Below, piece by piece: positions 34,508 through 46,825 of a stretch of 64,000 bases of DNA. The DNA comes from Pinus tabuliformis (lineage: Eukaryota; Streptophyta; Pinopsida; Pinales; Pinaceae), in NCBI GenBank assembly GCA_031772625.1, contig CM062815.1, positions 118,800,989 through 118,864,988 of the forward strand, read 5' to 3'. The position numbers and the translations under genes were made by a program. The notes under the pieces were generated by a model. The model had not been told where the DNA came from. It saw nothing but the letters and a program-made list of their open reading frames with translations, and made no database searches. The stretch's first letter is position 1, and every line of letters begins with the position of its first letter.

Positions 34508-35124
34508 CCTCGGTCAGGAGGTATTCCTTTCAATCATTTGTTGTAATTTATTCATATTTACCAAGATAGAAATATGTACCTTGGAATGTTGCAGCATCAT
34601 GGAAGGCATGGCCCCAACACCAGCTCAAAATCAACCTTGGCAACAAGGGTGGTGAGGGATTGGTAATGGGACTATGCCTTCATATCCCTACTTTGTGTGT
34701 ACTCTGCACAGCCTTAATATCCTATGTAACTTCAATATTTTTCACCACCTTATCTACTACAAGTACCTACCCAACAACAACAACAACCTTGGAACATGCA
34801 TCATCAACAGTTGAAGTTGTCATCCACCCAACCTCCTAGGTCGAATCAGTTACTTAGCCATCCTGTTACTAACCAAACAATAAGGCATCCCAACCAGATT
34901 TGCAACCCTTCCCAACTTATACAATTACTCCTATGGAGGTGCAATATATTCATTTGTGGTCTAGGAAAGTGCTCTAAAACCACATCCCCATTATTATTGA
35001 AGAGGAAAGAGAAGAAGTGGTCCCTACTTATAAAATTGATAGAAGTGCCCTTTTTGTCTTGAAGAAAAATATTAGTTTCCCATAACATCCTTCTTCATCA
35101 ATAGGTCCACCTTATCCCAAAAGT
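34508..35124 (+). other. gag-protease linker of the host element
   Basis: Proline/glutamine-rich remains (for example 'caacaacaacaacaacc' at about 34775) with stops; no domain. Confidence 0.4.
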
Positions 35125-35354
35125 TTGAATGTGAGTAAACCAATGGTTTTTCCTCAATATGATTTGGTCACTGAGCTTAGAAATTTATTCATTAAAATAT
35201 ATTTACTCCAATCCCTTAGGGACATACCTATTTATGCTAAGGCAGTGAGGGAACTATGCTTAAAGAAACCTGGGAGAAAAAAGAGGGACCCACCCACTAT
35301 ACATCTTATTCAAGAGCTTTTTGGTTTAATTACCAAAAAAAACTTAGCAAAGAA

Positions 35355-35389
<35 letters not shown>

Positions 35390-35800
35390 ATGGTAACCCT
35401 ATCGTCTTTTTTCACATAAATGGAATCTACATACCAAATACATTAATTTACCTCATAGTAACCATCAATATTATGACTATGCAAACCATGAAATATCTAG
35501 AACTGCCAAACCTTTGCCCTAATTCAACTATTCTTGAGCTAGCTAATAGATCTAAGGTTAAACTGGAGTGTTGGATGATGTAATTATTTCCCTATAATCG
35601 TGTGAATAGCCTATATATTTTTTGGTCCTATAACATGAGACTTCAATAGGGTAACATCCTATAATCTTTGGAAAACCTTGGCTTGCTACTACAGATGCCT
35701 TTATAGGATGCAGATCTAGTAACATGTTTATCTCCAATGGGGCTTAAATAAAACAAATAACATTGTATCTACCTGCAAAATATCTCATGGAGTCAGAAGA
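35125..35800 (+). pseudogene. Protease of the host element (active site lost)
   Basis: The frame reads DIPIYAKAVRELCLKKPGRK, GNPIVFFHINGIYIPNTLIY, TMKYLELPNLCPNSTILELA and NRSKVKLE, then across a frame change a segment with KPWLATTDAFIGCRS. This is the retropepsin-like domain of Tat-like elements. The expected D-L-G active-site motif after NTLI reads Y-L-I, so the catalytic aspartate is lost. A TA microsatellite interrupts the N-terminal part. Confidence 0.7.
35354..35382. repeat. (TA)n microsatellite
   Basis: About 14 TA units inside the protease-linker reading region. Confidence 0.95.
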
Positions 35801-36229
35801 GCTTCATGGTTTGATGATTCAAAAAGTGATCAAGAGATTGTCCAACCTATGTGCACAGTCGATCAGGTAAGGAATTTTAAAGAATGTACAGAAGAAGATC
35901 AACTTAATTCTTTCTTTTGTAATTTTGATTTTTTGCATACTCCTAATTCCCTTCCATTGGAACAAATTTTAAGAGTTGATGTATAGGAAATTGGTGATTT
36001 AATAGTTTTGTCTTCATTTTATAACACTACAATAACCTCCTCACAAAAAATGGAACTAAATTGTATTCCTACTAAAATCAATCTTACAAAAAAATTTAAT
36101 ATTCGTAACAAGCTTACTGATACTCGGCAAAAGGAACTAATCCAGGTATTACAAAAATAGATAAAATCCTTTGCTTCGATTACCAAGACACGAAGTGAAT
36201 TAATCTTAATATATTCTCACCTCATATTT

Positions 36230-36910
36230 ATTCTCGAGTTGATGCCCATCCTGTCAAGCAGCCTTAGAGGTGCATGAACCCAACACTCAAGGAAGTTGTT
36301 AAAGAGGAACTACAAAAACTACTTGATGCTAATTTAATCTACCCAATATCTGGCAGTGAATGGTTTCCCCCTTAGTTGTGATACCTAAACCGTAAGGAAA
36401 TGGTGTGTATGTGTATATTTTTGGGAATTAAAAAAAACTACCATCAAACATCTCTTCCCCCTTCCTTTCATTAACTAGGTCTTAGATACCTTAGGGGGGA
36501 AAGAGAAAAAAAAAATATTTTTACATGGGTATAGTGGATACAACCAAATCCAAATAGCACAGGAGGGTCGTGAGAAGACCACGTTTACCTTACCTTGGGA
36601 AAAATTTTCCTACTAGGTGTTGCCTTTTGTTTTATGTAAATTATGCCCCTGTCATCTTTCAAAGAGCGCTGATAGGGATATTCTCAAACCTTACTCATGA
36701 TTTTGTAGAGGTTTATATGGATGATTTCACTACTTACACTATCATAATTGAGGAATATTTGAAAAGTATCAAGAAAGTGTTGATAAGATGATAGGAAATG
36801 CACCTTGCCCTGAGTAATGTGAAAATCCATATGTTGTTGACTAGGGGTGTAGTGCTCGGTCAAGTGGTTTATGTTGTACAAATTGAGGTAGATCCAACAA
36901 AAATAGATGT
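36230..36910 (+). pseudogene. Reverse transcriptase of the host element
   Basis: In pieces I read LKEVVKEELQKLLDANLIYP, SEWFPPLVVIPKP, CCLLFYVNYAPVIFQRALIG and VEVYMDDFTTY. The last holds the catalytic Y-M-D-D at about 36714-36725, polymerase motif C. The template-copying enzyme is broken by several stops and shifts in the palm region around 36.40-36.60 kb. Confidence 0.75.
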
Positions 36911-37381
36911 TTTGCCCAACTATCAGTTCCCAAAATGTAGAAAGAGGTGAGAAAATTTCTTGGTTTTGCTGGATACTATAGAAGATTTATTGAGAATTTT
37001 ACAAAGATTACTACACTATTACTTAAGATATTGTCCAAGAATGTTGCTTTTCTTTGCAATAACCATTGTCAAGGTGATTTTGAAACTTTGAAATAAAATC
37101 TTTTTGTTGCACCTATATTGAAGGGGCCTAATTGGTCAGTTCCATTACATATTTCCATGAATGCCTTAGACACCACTTTGGGGATTATCCATGGGAAGAA
37201 AGAAGGCCAATATTATTATTCCATTTATTATACTAGTAAGAACCTAACCCTTGTTGAGATGAACTATATTGTGGCAGAGAAGGAACTCTTAGCAACGGTG
37301 AAATATATAAATAACTTTAGTCATTATATTACAAGTTACAAATTCTTCATTCCCACCGACCATAATGCGATGCATATCTGA
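36911..37381 (+). pseudogene. RT connection and RNase H of the host element
   Basis: The connection reads VRKFLGFAGYYRRFIENFTK after a frame change. The RNase H part is open at 37118-37381: WSVPLHISMNALDTTLGIIH, YYSIYYTSKNLTLVEMNYIV and AEKELLATVKYIN, then FIPTDHNAMHI. It would degrade the RNA strand of the hybrid. The second catalytic position (E in AEKELLA) and the later D of TDHNAM are visible. The first D appears as N (SMNALD). Confidence 0.7.
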
Positions 37382-38920
37382 TGAATAAATTGGTAACCAA
37401 TGGTAAGATCACGGCATGGTTTTCATCACTGCAAGAATTTAATGTCACACTTATGGACTGGCCTAGTAAGGAAAATTTGGTTTCTAGATTACAAAATGAA
37501 GGTGATATTGATCTTGTAGAAGTTAATTTCCCTTATGAACAATTATTTGCAATGTCTACTCACTTGCCTTGGTTTGCAAACATAGAAAATTATCTAACAA
37601 CAGGAAAATTTCCTCAACAGTTACCAGCTCATGAGAAACGAAGAATTATAATGATAAGTGTTGTGTACTCGTGGATTAATGGTGAACTATTCCATACGAG
37701 AGTAGACCTCATCATTTGAAGGTGTGACCAGTAAGATGAAATGTTTGAGATCTTAAAAGTTTGTCACAATGAGCCATGTGGGGGTCATTTTTCTAACAAA
37801 AAAAATAGACTTGAAGATACTAAGATCTGGATAATACTAGCCCATTATTTTTAAAGATGATAAGAAATATGTGCAATAGTGTGACGGATCTTAGTTAATG
37901 GGGTGACCAACACAAGTCAATGAAATGTCATTATATACGCAATTGTTGATTAAACCATTTGAGAAGTGGGCCTTAGATTTTGTGGATCCCGTCACGCCAA
38001 TGTCAAATAAGAAAAATTACATTGTCATGGGTACTGACTATGTCACAAAATGGGTAGAGGCTAAGTCTTTATCTTGAGTTAATGAACAACCAGTAGCAAA
38101 CTTTATTTAAGAATAAATATTTAGCATGCCTATAGATATTGTCATGCATCGAGGGACACAATTTACATCTAGACTTATTAAATCAATCACATAGTAGTAT
38201 AAAATTAGACATATAACTTGTATACCATAACACACTTGAGTGAAAGGACAAGTGGAGTCCACCATAAGGTACTAGAAGTCGTTCTAACAAAAATGGTGCA
38301 GATTCATCACAAGGATTGGGTAGATTGGTTGACTGAAGCACTCTGGGATTACAAGACAACTTAGCAAAGTACCACAAAATGTACCCCTTATGAATTGGTC
38401 AACAGGAAACATGTCCTCATTCCTATATAATTTTAGCTCAAGACATTTCAAACTGTAGCCCATCTAGGAATGAATTTGATAGAGGCACAATAACAAAGGT
38501 TATTACAGTTGAATCAAATTGATCAAATAAAGCAAGATGTTATACAAAAAACTATTTTTCTACAACAACCAGGAAGGAAATGGCATGATAAATTTATCCA
38601 AAATAAAAATCTCTAGCCAAGAGACTAGGCTCTCCTCTTCGATTCAAAGTTTAAATTTTTTAAGAGAAAGTTTACAACTCAGTGGCTAGTGCCCTATGAA
38701 ATAGATATCGTTTTTTAGGATGGATTAGTTTGGATTAAAACCATTAATGAAGACAAAACTTCTTTTATTGTCAATGGGCATAGGTTGAATATGCATATGA
38801 AACTGATGTCCAAAGAAAAATCTATAGTAGACATCTATCAAGATGATGGAATGGAAGTAGTAAGAGAGGAATATCATATTCGTAATATTTCTCTCTCCTT
38901 GAATTTATCTTTAATTTAAT
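37382..38920 (+). pseudogene. Integrase of the host element
   Basis: Open at first (37381-37719: DWPSKENLVSRLQ ... FPQQLPAHEKRR ... YSWINGELFHTRVD), then broken. Visible landmarks are the H-H zinc-binding start (VCHNEPCGGHFSNKK), the core strand [20 protein letters not shown] followed by [16 protein letters not shown] (first catalytic D), and GTQFTSRLI (a GTQF version of the second). The tail reads KFFKRKFTTQWLVPYEIDIV and FIVNGHRLNMHMKLM. No second RNase H is seen between RNase H and integrase. Confidence 0.7.
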
Positions 38921-38932
38921 AAAGATAATATA

Positions 38933-38934
<2 letters not shown>

Positions 38935-38969
<35 letters not shown>
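38935..38969. repeat. (TA)n microsatellite
   Basis: About 17 TA units directly after the pol region. Confidence 0.95.
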
Positions 38970-38971
<2 letters not shown>

Positions 38972-39184
38972 AACCTAATTGTGAAAACCACTTTGTGGCA
39001 TGGTTGGACCATGTTTTTTCTTGAAAACCAGTTTCTAGCAGGCAAAATATGTTATTTGTGCAAGTTGACAAATTCTTTTAAATCACAACTCTTCAATTTT
39101 TATTTTTTTCTCGTATTAGTTGATGGGGGTCCCTTAAGGCCCTCCTTCTAATGACCTATTTCCCATTAACTCCAACACATTATT

Positions 39185-39785
39185 TGGGATAAAAGGGTAG
39201 ATACTTTTCTTTCAGTACCTAGAGGCTTTCATACATTAATGGCAGGTTATCTCGCTAGTGATAAGAGGGAATACATCAATATCTCTTCTTCGTTGTATCT
39301 TGCAGGTGACTTGACATCATCTCCTTTATTTGTACCTTGCAATATGTATTGGGGTACCTTGGAACTCATCATCATCAAAGGTGAGTGGCCTCGCATCAAT
39401 TAACAACATACATTAATGGCTAATATTTTGATGGTTCCTTCTCATGCTCAACTTCAACACCTTTATTCGCATGGTGAAGGATTGTACCCTGATCGAATGG
39501 GACATGTTAAGACTTTTTACTTCATGGTACACACCAACTGCAGGGTTTAGGGTTGGTAATGAAAAAATTGTGAAGAATATTGAGATGGAGCATATTTGAC
39601 AATTTATTACAAAGTTTTAGACTAGCCCCTATGCTAGTCATAATAGTCTTGTTTCCTCATATTTTAATTTTGTAGGAATATTTAGTGCTCAAGATCAACA
39701 ATTGAATGGGGAACAATTAGCAGAATTGAAGAGCACATTGCAACACAACACAGGACCATATTTTAGTCATACATAGAGAAGAGTA
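39185..39785 (+). pseudogene. Post-pol extra ORF of the host element, part 1
   Basis: Downstream of integrase, a strongly protein-like frame reads VDTFLSVPRGFHTLMAGYLA, SDKREYINISSSLYLAGDLT, FVPCNMYWGTLELIIIKGEW, ILMVPSHAQLQHLYSHGEGL and YPDRMGHVKTFYFMVHTNC. After a stop and a shift it continues with SYFNFVGIFSAQDQQLNGEQ. There are only a few stops (one after WPRIN, then TGA/TAG at two tryptophan-like places). I do not recognise the protein. Its position fits an additional sense ORF, as known in some Tat elements. Confidence 0.5.
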
Positions 39786-40170
39786 TTGTTATTTTTAGAT
39801 ATTTCGATAGCTAAATTGGTTTTTTATGAATTAATCTAATTGGAGTCACTAAATTCTGGTAACTATTATAGAAGAATAATTTGTTGCGAGACCTTTCAAT
39901 TTTGATAACTGGTCTGTTGGGTCACTCAATTGTCACCATTATTTACATTCATCCTTTTAACCATTTGTGTCATTCCTTCACCATTGATTATTCGATTTTC
40001 CACAATTTCTCGTTAAAACATCACAATCATTTCCAATGCTCAAAGTGGATGATTATCATATATTTCCTTTATTTTTAATGAGTTAAATGGGATTATGATT
40101 GATTTTATTAATGACATTTTATTAGCTTTGTTCAATAACCATCTCCATGATCGAGGCATTAACATCATTC
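39786..40170. other. Spacer after part 1 of the extra ORF
   Basis: AT-rich; no gene recognised. The stretch to about 39905 still matches the copy at 42.4-42.5 kb. Confidence 0.4.
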
Positions 40171-40632
40171 TAGAAGGAAATCGGGCACATGGGTTTTGCT
40201 TCTAAGACCCCTAATATGGGTTTTTGTTGTTCAAATCTCACCCAATTCACACGTGTGAACCTCCAAATTTTATCAAAGGCAATGAGTAGGAGTTTTAGGC
40301 AATCAATTTAGGATGTAATTTTTGAGCAAATGAAGATGAATATTGGAAACCTAAAACATTGGTTTTTTGCAAAATGATCCCATTTATGCTCCACACCGTT
40401 TTAGAAGGAAATCGAGCACATGGGTTTTCCTTCTAAGACCCCCAATATGGATTTTTGTTGTTCAAAGCTCACACATATGAACCTCCAACATTTTACCAAA
40501 GGAAATAAGCAACATTCAAGAAGTCAACTTTGGACGTAAAATATGAGCACATAAAGACTAATTTTGCAAAACTAAAACATTTTTTTTGGTAGAAAGAGCC
40601 CATTTATGCTCTATGTGGGAGGTTTCCTCAAA
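40171..40632. repeat. Tandem duplication, unit about 231 bp
   Basis: 'tagaaggaaatcgggcacat' at 40171 and its near-copy at 40402 begin two units that continue in parallel through 'ttctaagaccccyaatatgg', 'gaacctccaa' and 'cccatttatgctc'. Confidence 0.85.
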
Positions 40633-40781
40633 TTGTGAAGGATATGGGATATTTTCGTGATTCATTGAACCATATTTTCTCAGAATTTGTGTTCTGGTCA
40701 TTTTCTTAAAATCCAAATTATCTTTCTATTAGAGGTATGTTCGTAAAGAACAGGCGATTGGTTTCAACCTGCTCATGCCCC

Positions 40782-40795
40782 CTATATATAAATAT
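40782..40795 (+). promoter_or_regulatory. TATA-like sequence
   Basis: ctatatataaatat lies downstream of the tandem repeat. It could be a promoter in an unrecognised LTR, but no paired repeat was found. Confidence 0.3.
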
Positions 40796-41329
40796 GCATT
40801 GAATTGATAGAATAGGAAGAGGAGACAGATATTTATGTTTGAAATCATGTAAACATTGTTTATTTGATTTAATACTGGACTTGATCCTTTTCCAACACTT
40901 CATATTGATGACTATTGATTATAATGGAGATTTTTTGAATTCCTTTTAATTTCATGTGATCACTAAAGGGCCTGGGGCTGGATGTACTAGTTATTGTAGT
41001 ATAATTCCTTTTCATTTCATTGCAGTTTTGTTGTTTTACCTTACTCTGTTTTCTTTTATATATGTTTTTCGTTATCGTATATGATTTTTTTTTAGTTTTG
41101 ATCATTGTCTTTCTCTTATAGTTTCCAATCAAGTTCTTGAGATATATATAAAATACCAAAAATATTTGTTTTCAACTTTAATATTCACGTAATCATAGTT
41201 TAAAGATGCATAGTTAGATCACCTCATTTTTCAGTCATTTGCATAACAACGTAAAACATAATTTTCATCATAGGTTTCAATAGGTTTCAAATGAAAGTAT
41301 TTCAAAATAATTAATCACACGCTTTTTCA

Positions 41330-41760
41330 AGGTTTCAATTCTTTCCATAGAAAACTTCTACAAGATTTCTTAGATTAAAGTTCATGTTCCATAAACTAGA
41401 GTTACTTGCTTTCTTAGACTAAAAGTGTTTGCTTTCATAGCTTAGTTTTTCAACACTTTCAAACTTCAATGCTTTCATAGATCAATCTTAAACTAGATTA
41501 AGTTTATATGCTTTCCTTGAGTAATTATCTTTGCTTTCACTAGATTAAGTTTATTTACCTTATTAGAATGATTTTCTTTGTTTTTACTAGAACATGTTTA
41601 TTTGCTTTCCTAGAACAAATGTCCATGCTTTCATAGAATACATTTCAACTATTTTCTTGGAGACATTTGTCTTGCTTTCCTAGAGTAGAAGTCTTACTTA
41701 ATCAAAATTTACATGTTTTCATTAGAATATAAATTTTATGCTTTCATAAGAATCAAGAGT
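41330..41760. repeat. Degenerate minisatellite, TGCTTTCMTAGA-type units
   Basis: The word 'tgctttc' followed by 'ataga', 'ctaga' or 'ttaga' recurs about ten times in 430 bases at uneven 20-40 base steps. Confidence 0.7.
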
Positions 41761-42009
41761 GTGTGTTTTGCCCAAAAATAACTTCAATTGCCTTTAATTT
41801 CATTTTGCAGGATAGATTGAAATTGGTTTATAGAATAGAATTTTATTTCACGACTTTCTTCACCCATAGAATAGAAACTTTATTTTCTTATGAAATATTT
41901 CCATTAGAACTAAAAGTTAAATTCCTAGCATATATTGTGTCGTATAGTTCATAAGTTTACTTACCTATATTGATACTTTAATGCAATGTAACTTAAATCA
42001 CAATTAAAT

Positions 42010-42515
42010 TACCTAACATTAATGGTCAGTAATTCAATGATTCCTTCTCATGCTCGACTCAACACCTTTATTCACATGTTAAATGAGTGTACCTTGATTG
42101 GATGAGATGTGTGAAGACTTGTGACTTCACCTTACACAACAATTGTAGGCTTCATGGTTGGTAATGAAGAGAGTGTGAATACTATTGACATTGAGTATAT
42201 TTGACAACTTATTACAGATTTTTAGACCATCCCCTACTCTACTCGCAGTAGTCATGTTTCCTAATCTTCTAATTTGGTAGGAATATTGAGTGGTCAAGAT
42301 CAACAATTAAATGGGAAATAGTTAGTAGAATTGCGGAGCACATCACAACACAAGGAAGGAGCATATTTCAGTCATAGATAGAGTAGAGTATTGATATTAT
42401 AAAGATTCTGATATCCAAAAAAAAAATATGCTTTAATCTAATTGCAGGAGTTACAAAATTCTGGTAATTGTTATAGTAAAATAATTTATTGCAAGATCTT
42501 TCAATTCTATAAACA
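42010..42515 (+). repeat. Direct duplicate of 39.41-39.90 kb (extra-ORF segment)
   Basis: About 500 bases match the earlier copy, from 'acattaatggctaat' to 'gcaagatctttcaatt', with scattered differences and small indels. Two stops (TGA after a HI/YI pair, TAG after F) are shared, so the copy was made after decay began, or both derive from an already broken parent. Confidence 0.75.
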
Positions 42516-42726
42516 CAAGTGAAACTAAGAAGTGGAATTGTGAGATCCCATGATTCAAACAGCGACAGTTAGTACTTTCGACACAATGTAGGTACCAAGC
42601 CCATTTGCTCCATTAGGTTTGAAGGTCAAGTGAAGGTAATTATTGTAAGAAAATTTCACTTTTAAACATATGATTAAATTTGGAGAAATGTACAAAACAA
42701 TTACTATCATTGTACATGTATAACAA

Positions 42727-43344
42727 TGATCTGGATTTATATAGGAACGCAAAAAATTACAGAAATAACCATAAATACAGATATGTAGCAGAAATAATGC
42801 TTCATTTCATTAATGTGAAATACTAAAATATGCTTACAAACAGAAATGGAAATAAACCAGCTAGGGCGATGGTAGATTATCTCTGAGAAGAGATGTGGCA
42901 GCTACATGCCTCTAAACTGTGTTAAAATGAGGCTCGAAGGCCTATTTATTGTTGAGAAACAATGGAAAACCTTAAACATCCAAAAATCTAACCCGAGAAG
43001 GTGAAACGCCAAACTGTGGGCCCCGTTTTGGGTAAATTGGTGCATCAACTCCTCGGGGTCGTAACTTTGGTACATGATCTCTATTTGACACGTACAATAG
43101 CTTGTTAGAAAGATCTATCCGAGAAATATAACTTTGGGAAGAGAAACATGGGTCAGCCCATGTTGCTCCCATTTTTCCCAAAAAACGTCCTTTAGGGCCT
43201 CAAAACGGCTCTAGAAGTTCAGGACCAAAAAAACTGCTAAAAATAGTAAATTGTGCTACAATTACGGAAACTGAAAAACTAAAAGAGACAATTGTGGGGG
43301 TCCAAGTGGGATAGGTGGGTTCCCACCAACATCCACCTGGATCA
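42727..43344 (-). repeat. F array LTR 1
   Basis: 618 bp; starts TGATCTGG and ends CTGGATCA. It serves as 3' LTR of the first internal unit, with the purine tract AAGGGGGGAGGAA adjoining it on the - strand. Confidence 0.9.
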
Positions 43345-43389
43345 TTCCTCCCCCCTTAGGAACCAATGGTCCCCATTTTGTTGAGTTCC

Positions 43390-43920
43390 TCCATCTACTA
43401 AACTTGGTCCCTGGTGAGCTGTTATGCAATCTCGGATGTGTCCAGTAATGGTAGGAAGCATAGTCGAGAGTGGTACACATTGAACACTTGGTGTAGGTGA
43501 AGGAATGAGGGAATTTTGTACTCCAAAGAATTGTTTCCCACAACCTTGGTAATGGTGTAAGGACCATGTCGGAGTGGTCTGAGCTTCTGATGGGCTCTGG
43601 TAAGCCGTTCTTTTTCCCGATGCAACCAAACTTTGTCACCCACCTTAAACTTGTGTGGTACCCCTGTGGATGAAGAGAAGTTGTTCCTGTGTTCTTTCAT
43701 GACCGTATCCCTCTATGGTTGCTACTACGTGGAGGAACCCTTTAGGGGGGTCATGGATGTGGCGACGATATTCCCCTTACTTTGGGAGCGAACCAGACAA
43801 AAAATGAATTTCCTAGTCTGGGAGATGAGCTTGCTTCATTTCTTAGCAGTGATCAAAGAGGTGGCAGTAGGTGGGACTACCTCTGGTATTATTATAATGA
43901 ATTACACAAAGAAATAATGA
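43390..43920 (-). pseudogene. F1: RT lead-in joined to integrase C-terminus
   Basis: From right to left the region reads VPPTATSLITAKKC and FCLVRSQSKG, the segment before reverse transcriptase, then FSSSTGVPHKFKVGDKVWLH and LRPLRHGPYTITKVVGNNSL, the GPY/F module of the integrase tail, then HLHQVFNVYHSR. The join near 43.64 kb removes reverse transcriptase, RNase H and the integrase core. The C-terminal part is open for 92 codons (43422-43700). Confidence 0.75.
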
Positions 43921-44059
43921 CAGCGCGAGGCCTTGACTCATACACAGCATGTCGCCTCCACAAGTATGGCTAACCTAATAAGAAATCACAAACATCAAGC
44001 GGTGCAGCATCACATAATACCTCGTCTATGAAGGGCTTGATGTTGTAGGCAAGGCGACA

Positions 44060-45400
44060 TTACTGGCGGACTCGGAGATCTCGTCCTTTGTGAAGCCACC
44101 CGATATTGTACGGTTGCGGGTGTGGTGTACTCAATAGGCCCAAATGCTTCACGACCTCTGCTGAAATGAGGTTATTTTGGCTTCCACTGTCAACAATGAA
44201 TTGTAGTGACGAACCCTTCACCCATATCTGTGAGTGGAAAATACATTCCCCCTCCTCTAGATATTCGGGATCATTCTTCTGGATCTTGGCGGTGGAAATA
44301 GTGATGTTGGGCTCCGCATCAATGATCTGCTTCCCTTTTCCATTCCCCTTGTCAGGTTCTGACTCGGTGTCAGAACATGCATCTGATTCTAAAGCCTTCA
44401 ACTTGGCCACCAGCAATTGCTTGGTTCGACACTCACTTGTGTTGTGAGTGGGGCTCTTGTGGAACTCACACCACTTTCCTGTGTCCTTCTTTGACTTCGT
44501 GGTGTTGTTCTTTTCTTGTGGCTTTGACGAGTTGTCTTAGGTCACCTCGCCTTGGCTTTGTCCTTTGTTCTTCGGATTTGCAGATCCAAAGTCTTGCTTC
44601 TTCTATTTGAACTTTTGCTCGATTTTGACAGTGTATCGGTACGTCGTGCCGAGCGAGGAGATGTTTAGGAAATCCATCTCTTCCTGGATGTATCTGTATA
44701 GGCAGCCACAGTATTTGAGTACCAAATGTAGCTCAGAGACCTTGATACCCAACTGTGTGCGAAGGGTATGAAAAATGTTTGTTAACTCCAGCACATCTTG
44801 GTCTCTTCCCTGTCGCAACGTGGTCCACTTGATGTATTTGTCCTCATAGCTTTTTACAGGGTAGTACTGCTCCTTGATAGCATCCCGGAATGAATTCCAA
44901 GTGGGTGCGCCTGAGAACAGTGAACCCGTACTTTCATCCTTCTACTCGCAGTAGGTTTCCCACTAGTCCTTGACATGGGGGGCTACTTTGAGAAGAGAGA
45001 AAATAATCTTTTCCTGACTAGAAAAATCATGAACAGAAAAATACCCTTCTAGCAAATTTAACCATTTATCTACGACATTTGCGTCTATCTGACCTTCGAA
45101 TATGGGGATTTCTAAATTAACTTTTACCTTAAAGGGTGTGGCATTTTTAGAGTAGTTGTTGGAAGCCGATGCGTCACCTCTGGGTAGTCGCTGAAGGATC
45201 TGGGCAAAACTGTCCATCATCACGTTCCTTTGTCGCTTGAGGGCCTCTTCGAGCAAGATTTTGATAGGATCTCCTGCCTCCTCCTCTTTCTTTTCATCAT
45301 CCATGAGAGGTCGTTGGGATTTGCAAGGTTGGTCTTGCAAAGGTTCAACCATTTCAAGCCCTAACTCCTTATATCCTGACCTCGTTGGGGACATGCAAAG
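44060..45400 (-). pseudogene. F1: gag-protease
   Basis: Gag reads LLEEALKRQRNVMMDSFAQI, ATPFKVKVNLEIPIFEGQID, then LRQGRDQDVLELTNIFHTLR and LNISSLGTTYRYTVKIEQKF. A zinc knuckle of C-H-H-C type (CEFHKSPTHNTSEC) follows, then the protease with FIVDSGSQNNLISAEVVKHL (catalytic D-S-G present). Stops at about 44.96 kb and in the linker break it into pieces. The product would form the particle and process it. Confidence 0.8.
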
Positions 45401-45430
45401 ACAAAGAAGGAGCAGATCGCTCTGATACCA

Positions 45431-46052
45431 CTGATCCGGATTTATACAGGAACACAACAAATTATAGAAATAACCATAAATACAGATATGCAGTGGAAAT
45501 AATGTTTCATTTCATTAATGTAAAATACTGAAATATGCTTACAAACAGAAAGGGAAATAAACCATCTATGGCGATGGTAGCTTATCTCTGAGAATAGATG
45601 TGGCGGCTACATGCCTCTGAACTGTGTTACAATGAGGCTTGAAGGTCAATTTATTGTTGAGAAACAATGGAAAACCCTAAACATCCAAAAACCTAACCCG
45701 AGAAGATGAAACGCCAAACTGTGGGCGCCGTTTTGGGTAAATTGGTACATCAACTTCCCGAGGTCATAACTTTGGCACCCCATCTTCGTTTTACGCATAC
45801 AATAGCTTGTTAAAAAGATCTATCCGAGAAATATAACTTTGGGAAAAGCAACTTCAGACCATGGACCCATGTTGCTCCCAGATTTCCCAAAAAACGTCCT
45901 TTAGGGCTTCAAAACGGTTTCGAAATTTCAAGACTCGAAAAACTGCTAAAAATAGTAAATTGTGCTACAATTACGGAAACTGAAAAACTAAAAGAGATAG
46001 TTATGGGGGTCCAAGTGGGATAGGTGGGTGGATACCTATCCCACCTAGATCA
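45431..46052 (-). repeat. F array LTR 2 (shared)
   Basis: 622 bp; acts as 5' LTR of F1 and 3' LTR of F2. The primer-binding site TGGTATCAGAGC (initiator Met tRNA) adjoins its left side on the - strand (about 45418-45429). Confidence 0.9.
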
Positions 46053-46059
46053 TTCCTCC

Positions 46060-46640
46060 CCCCTTAGGAAGCAATGGTCCCCATTTTGTTGAGTTCCTCC
46101 ATCTGCTAAACTTGGTCCTTAGTAAGCTATTCTACAATCTCGGATGTGTCCAGTAACGATGGGAAGCATGGTTGAGGGGGGTACACAACGAACACTTGGT
46201 GCAAGCGAAGGAATGAGGGAATTTTGTGCTCCAAAGCATTGTTTCCCACAACCTTGGTAATGGTGTAAGGAACATGTCGGAGTGGTCTGAGCTTTTGATG
46301 GGTTTTGGTAAGCCATTCTTTCTGCTAATGCAACCAAACATTTTCGCCCACTTGAAACTTGTGTAGTACCCCTGTGGGTGAGGAGAAGTTGTTCCTATGT
46401 TCTTTCATGACCGTATCCCTCTATGGTTGTTGCTGCATGGAGGAACCCTTCGCGGGGGTCATGGATGTGGTGACGATCTTCCCCATACTTTGGGAGCGAA
46501 CCAGACAGAAAATGAATTTCCTAGTCTGGGAGATGAGCTTGATGCATTTCTTAGTAGTAATCAATGAGGTGGAAGTAGGTGGGACTACCTCTGGTATCCT
46601 GTATAATGAATTACACAAAGAAATAATGACAGCGTGAGGC
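46060..46640 (-). pseudogene. F2: RT lead-in joined to integrase C-terminus
   Basis: Same structure and same deletion join as F1: VPPTSTSLITTKKCIKLISQ and FCLVRSQSMGKIVTTSMTPA, then the integrase tail in broken frames (46119-46400). The integrase part is more damaged than in F1. Confidence 0.7.
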
Positions 46641-46825
46641 CTTGACTCTTACACATCATGTCGCCTCCACAAGTATGGCTGGCCTAGTAAAACATCACAA
46701 AAATCAAGTGGTGCAACATCACATAATACATCATCTGTGAAGGGCTTGATGCTGTAGGGAAGGCGGCATTACTGGCGGACTCAGAGATCTCGTCCTTCGT
46801 GAAGCCACCCCATACTATAAGGCTA

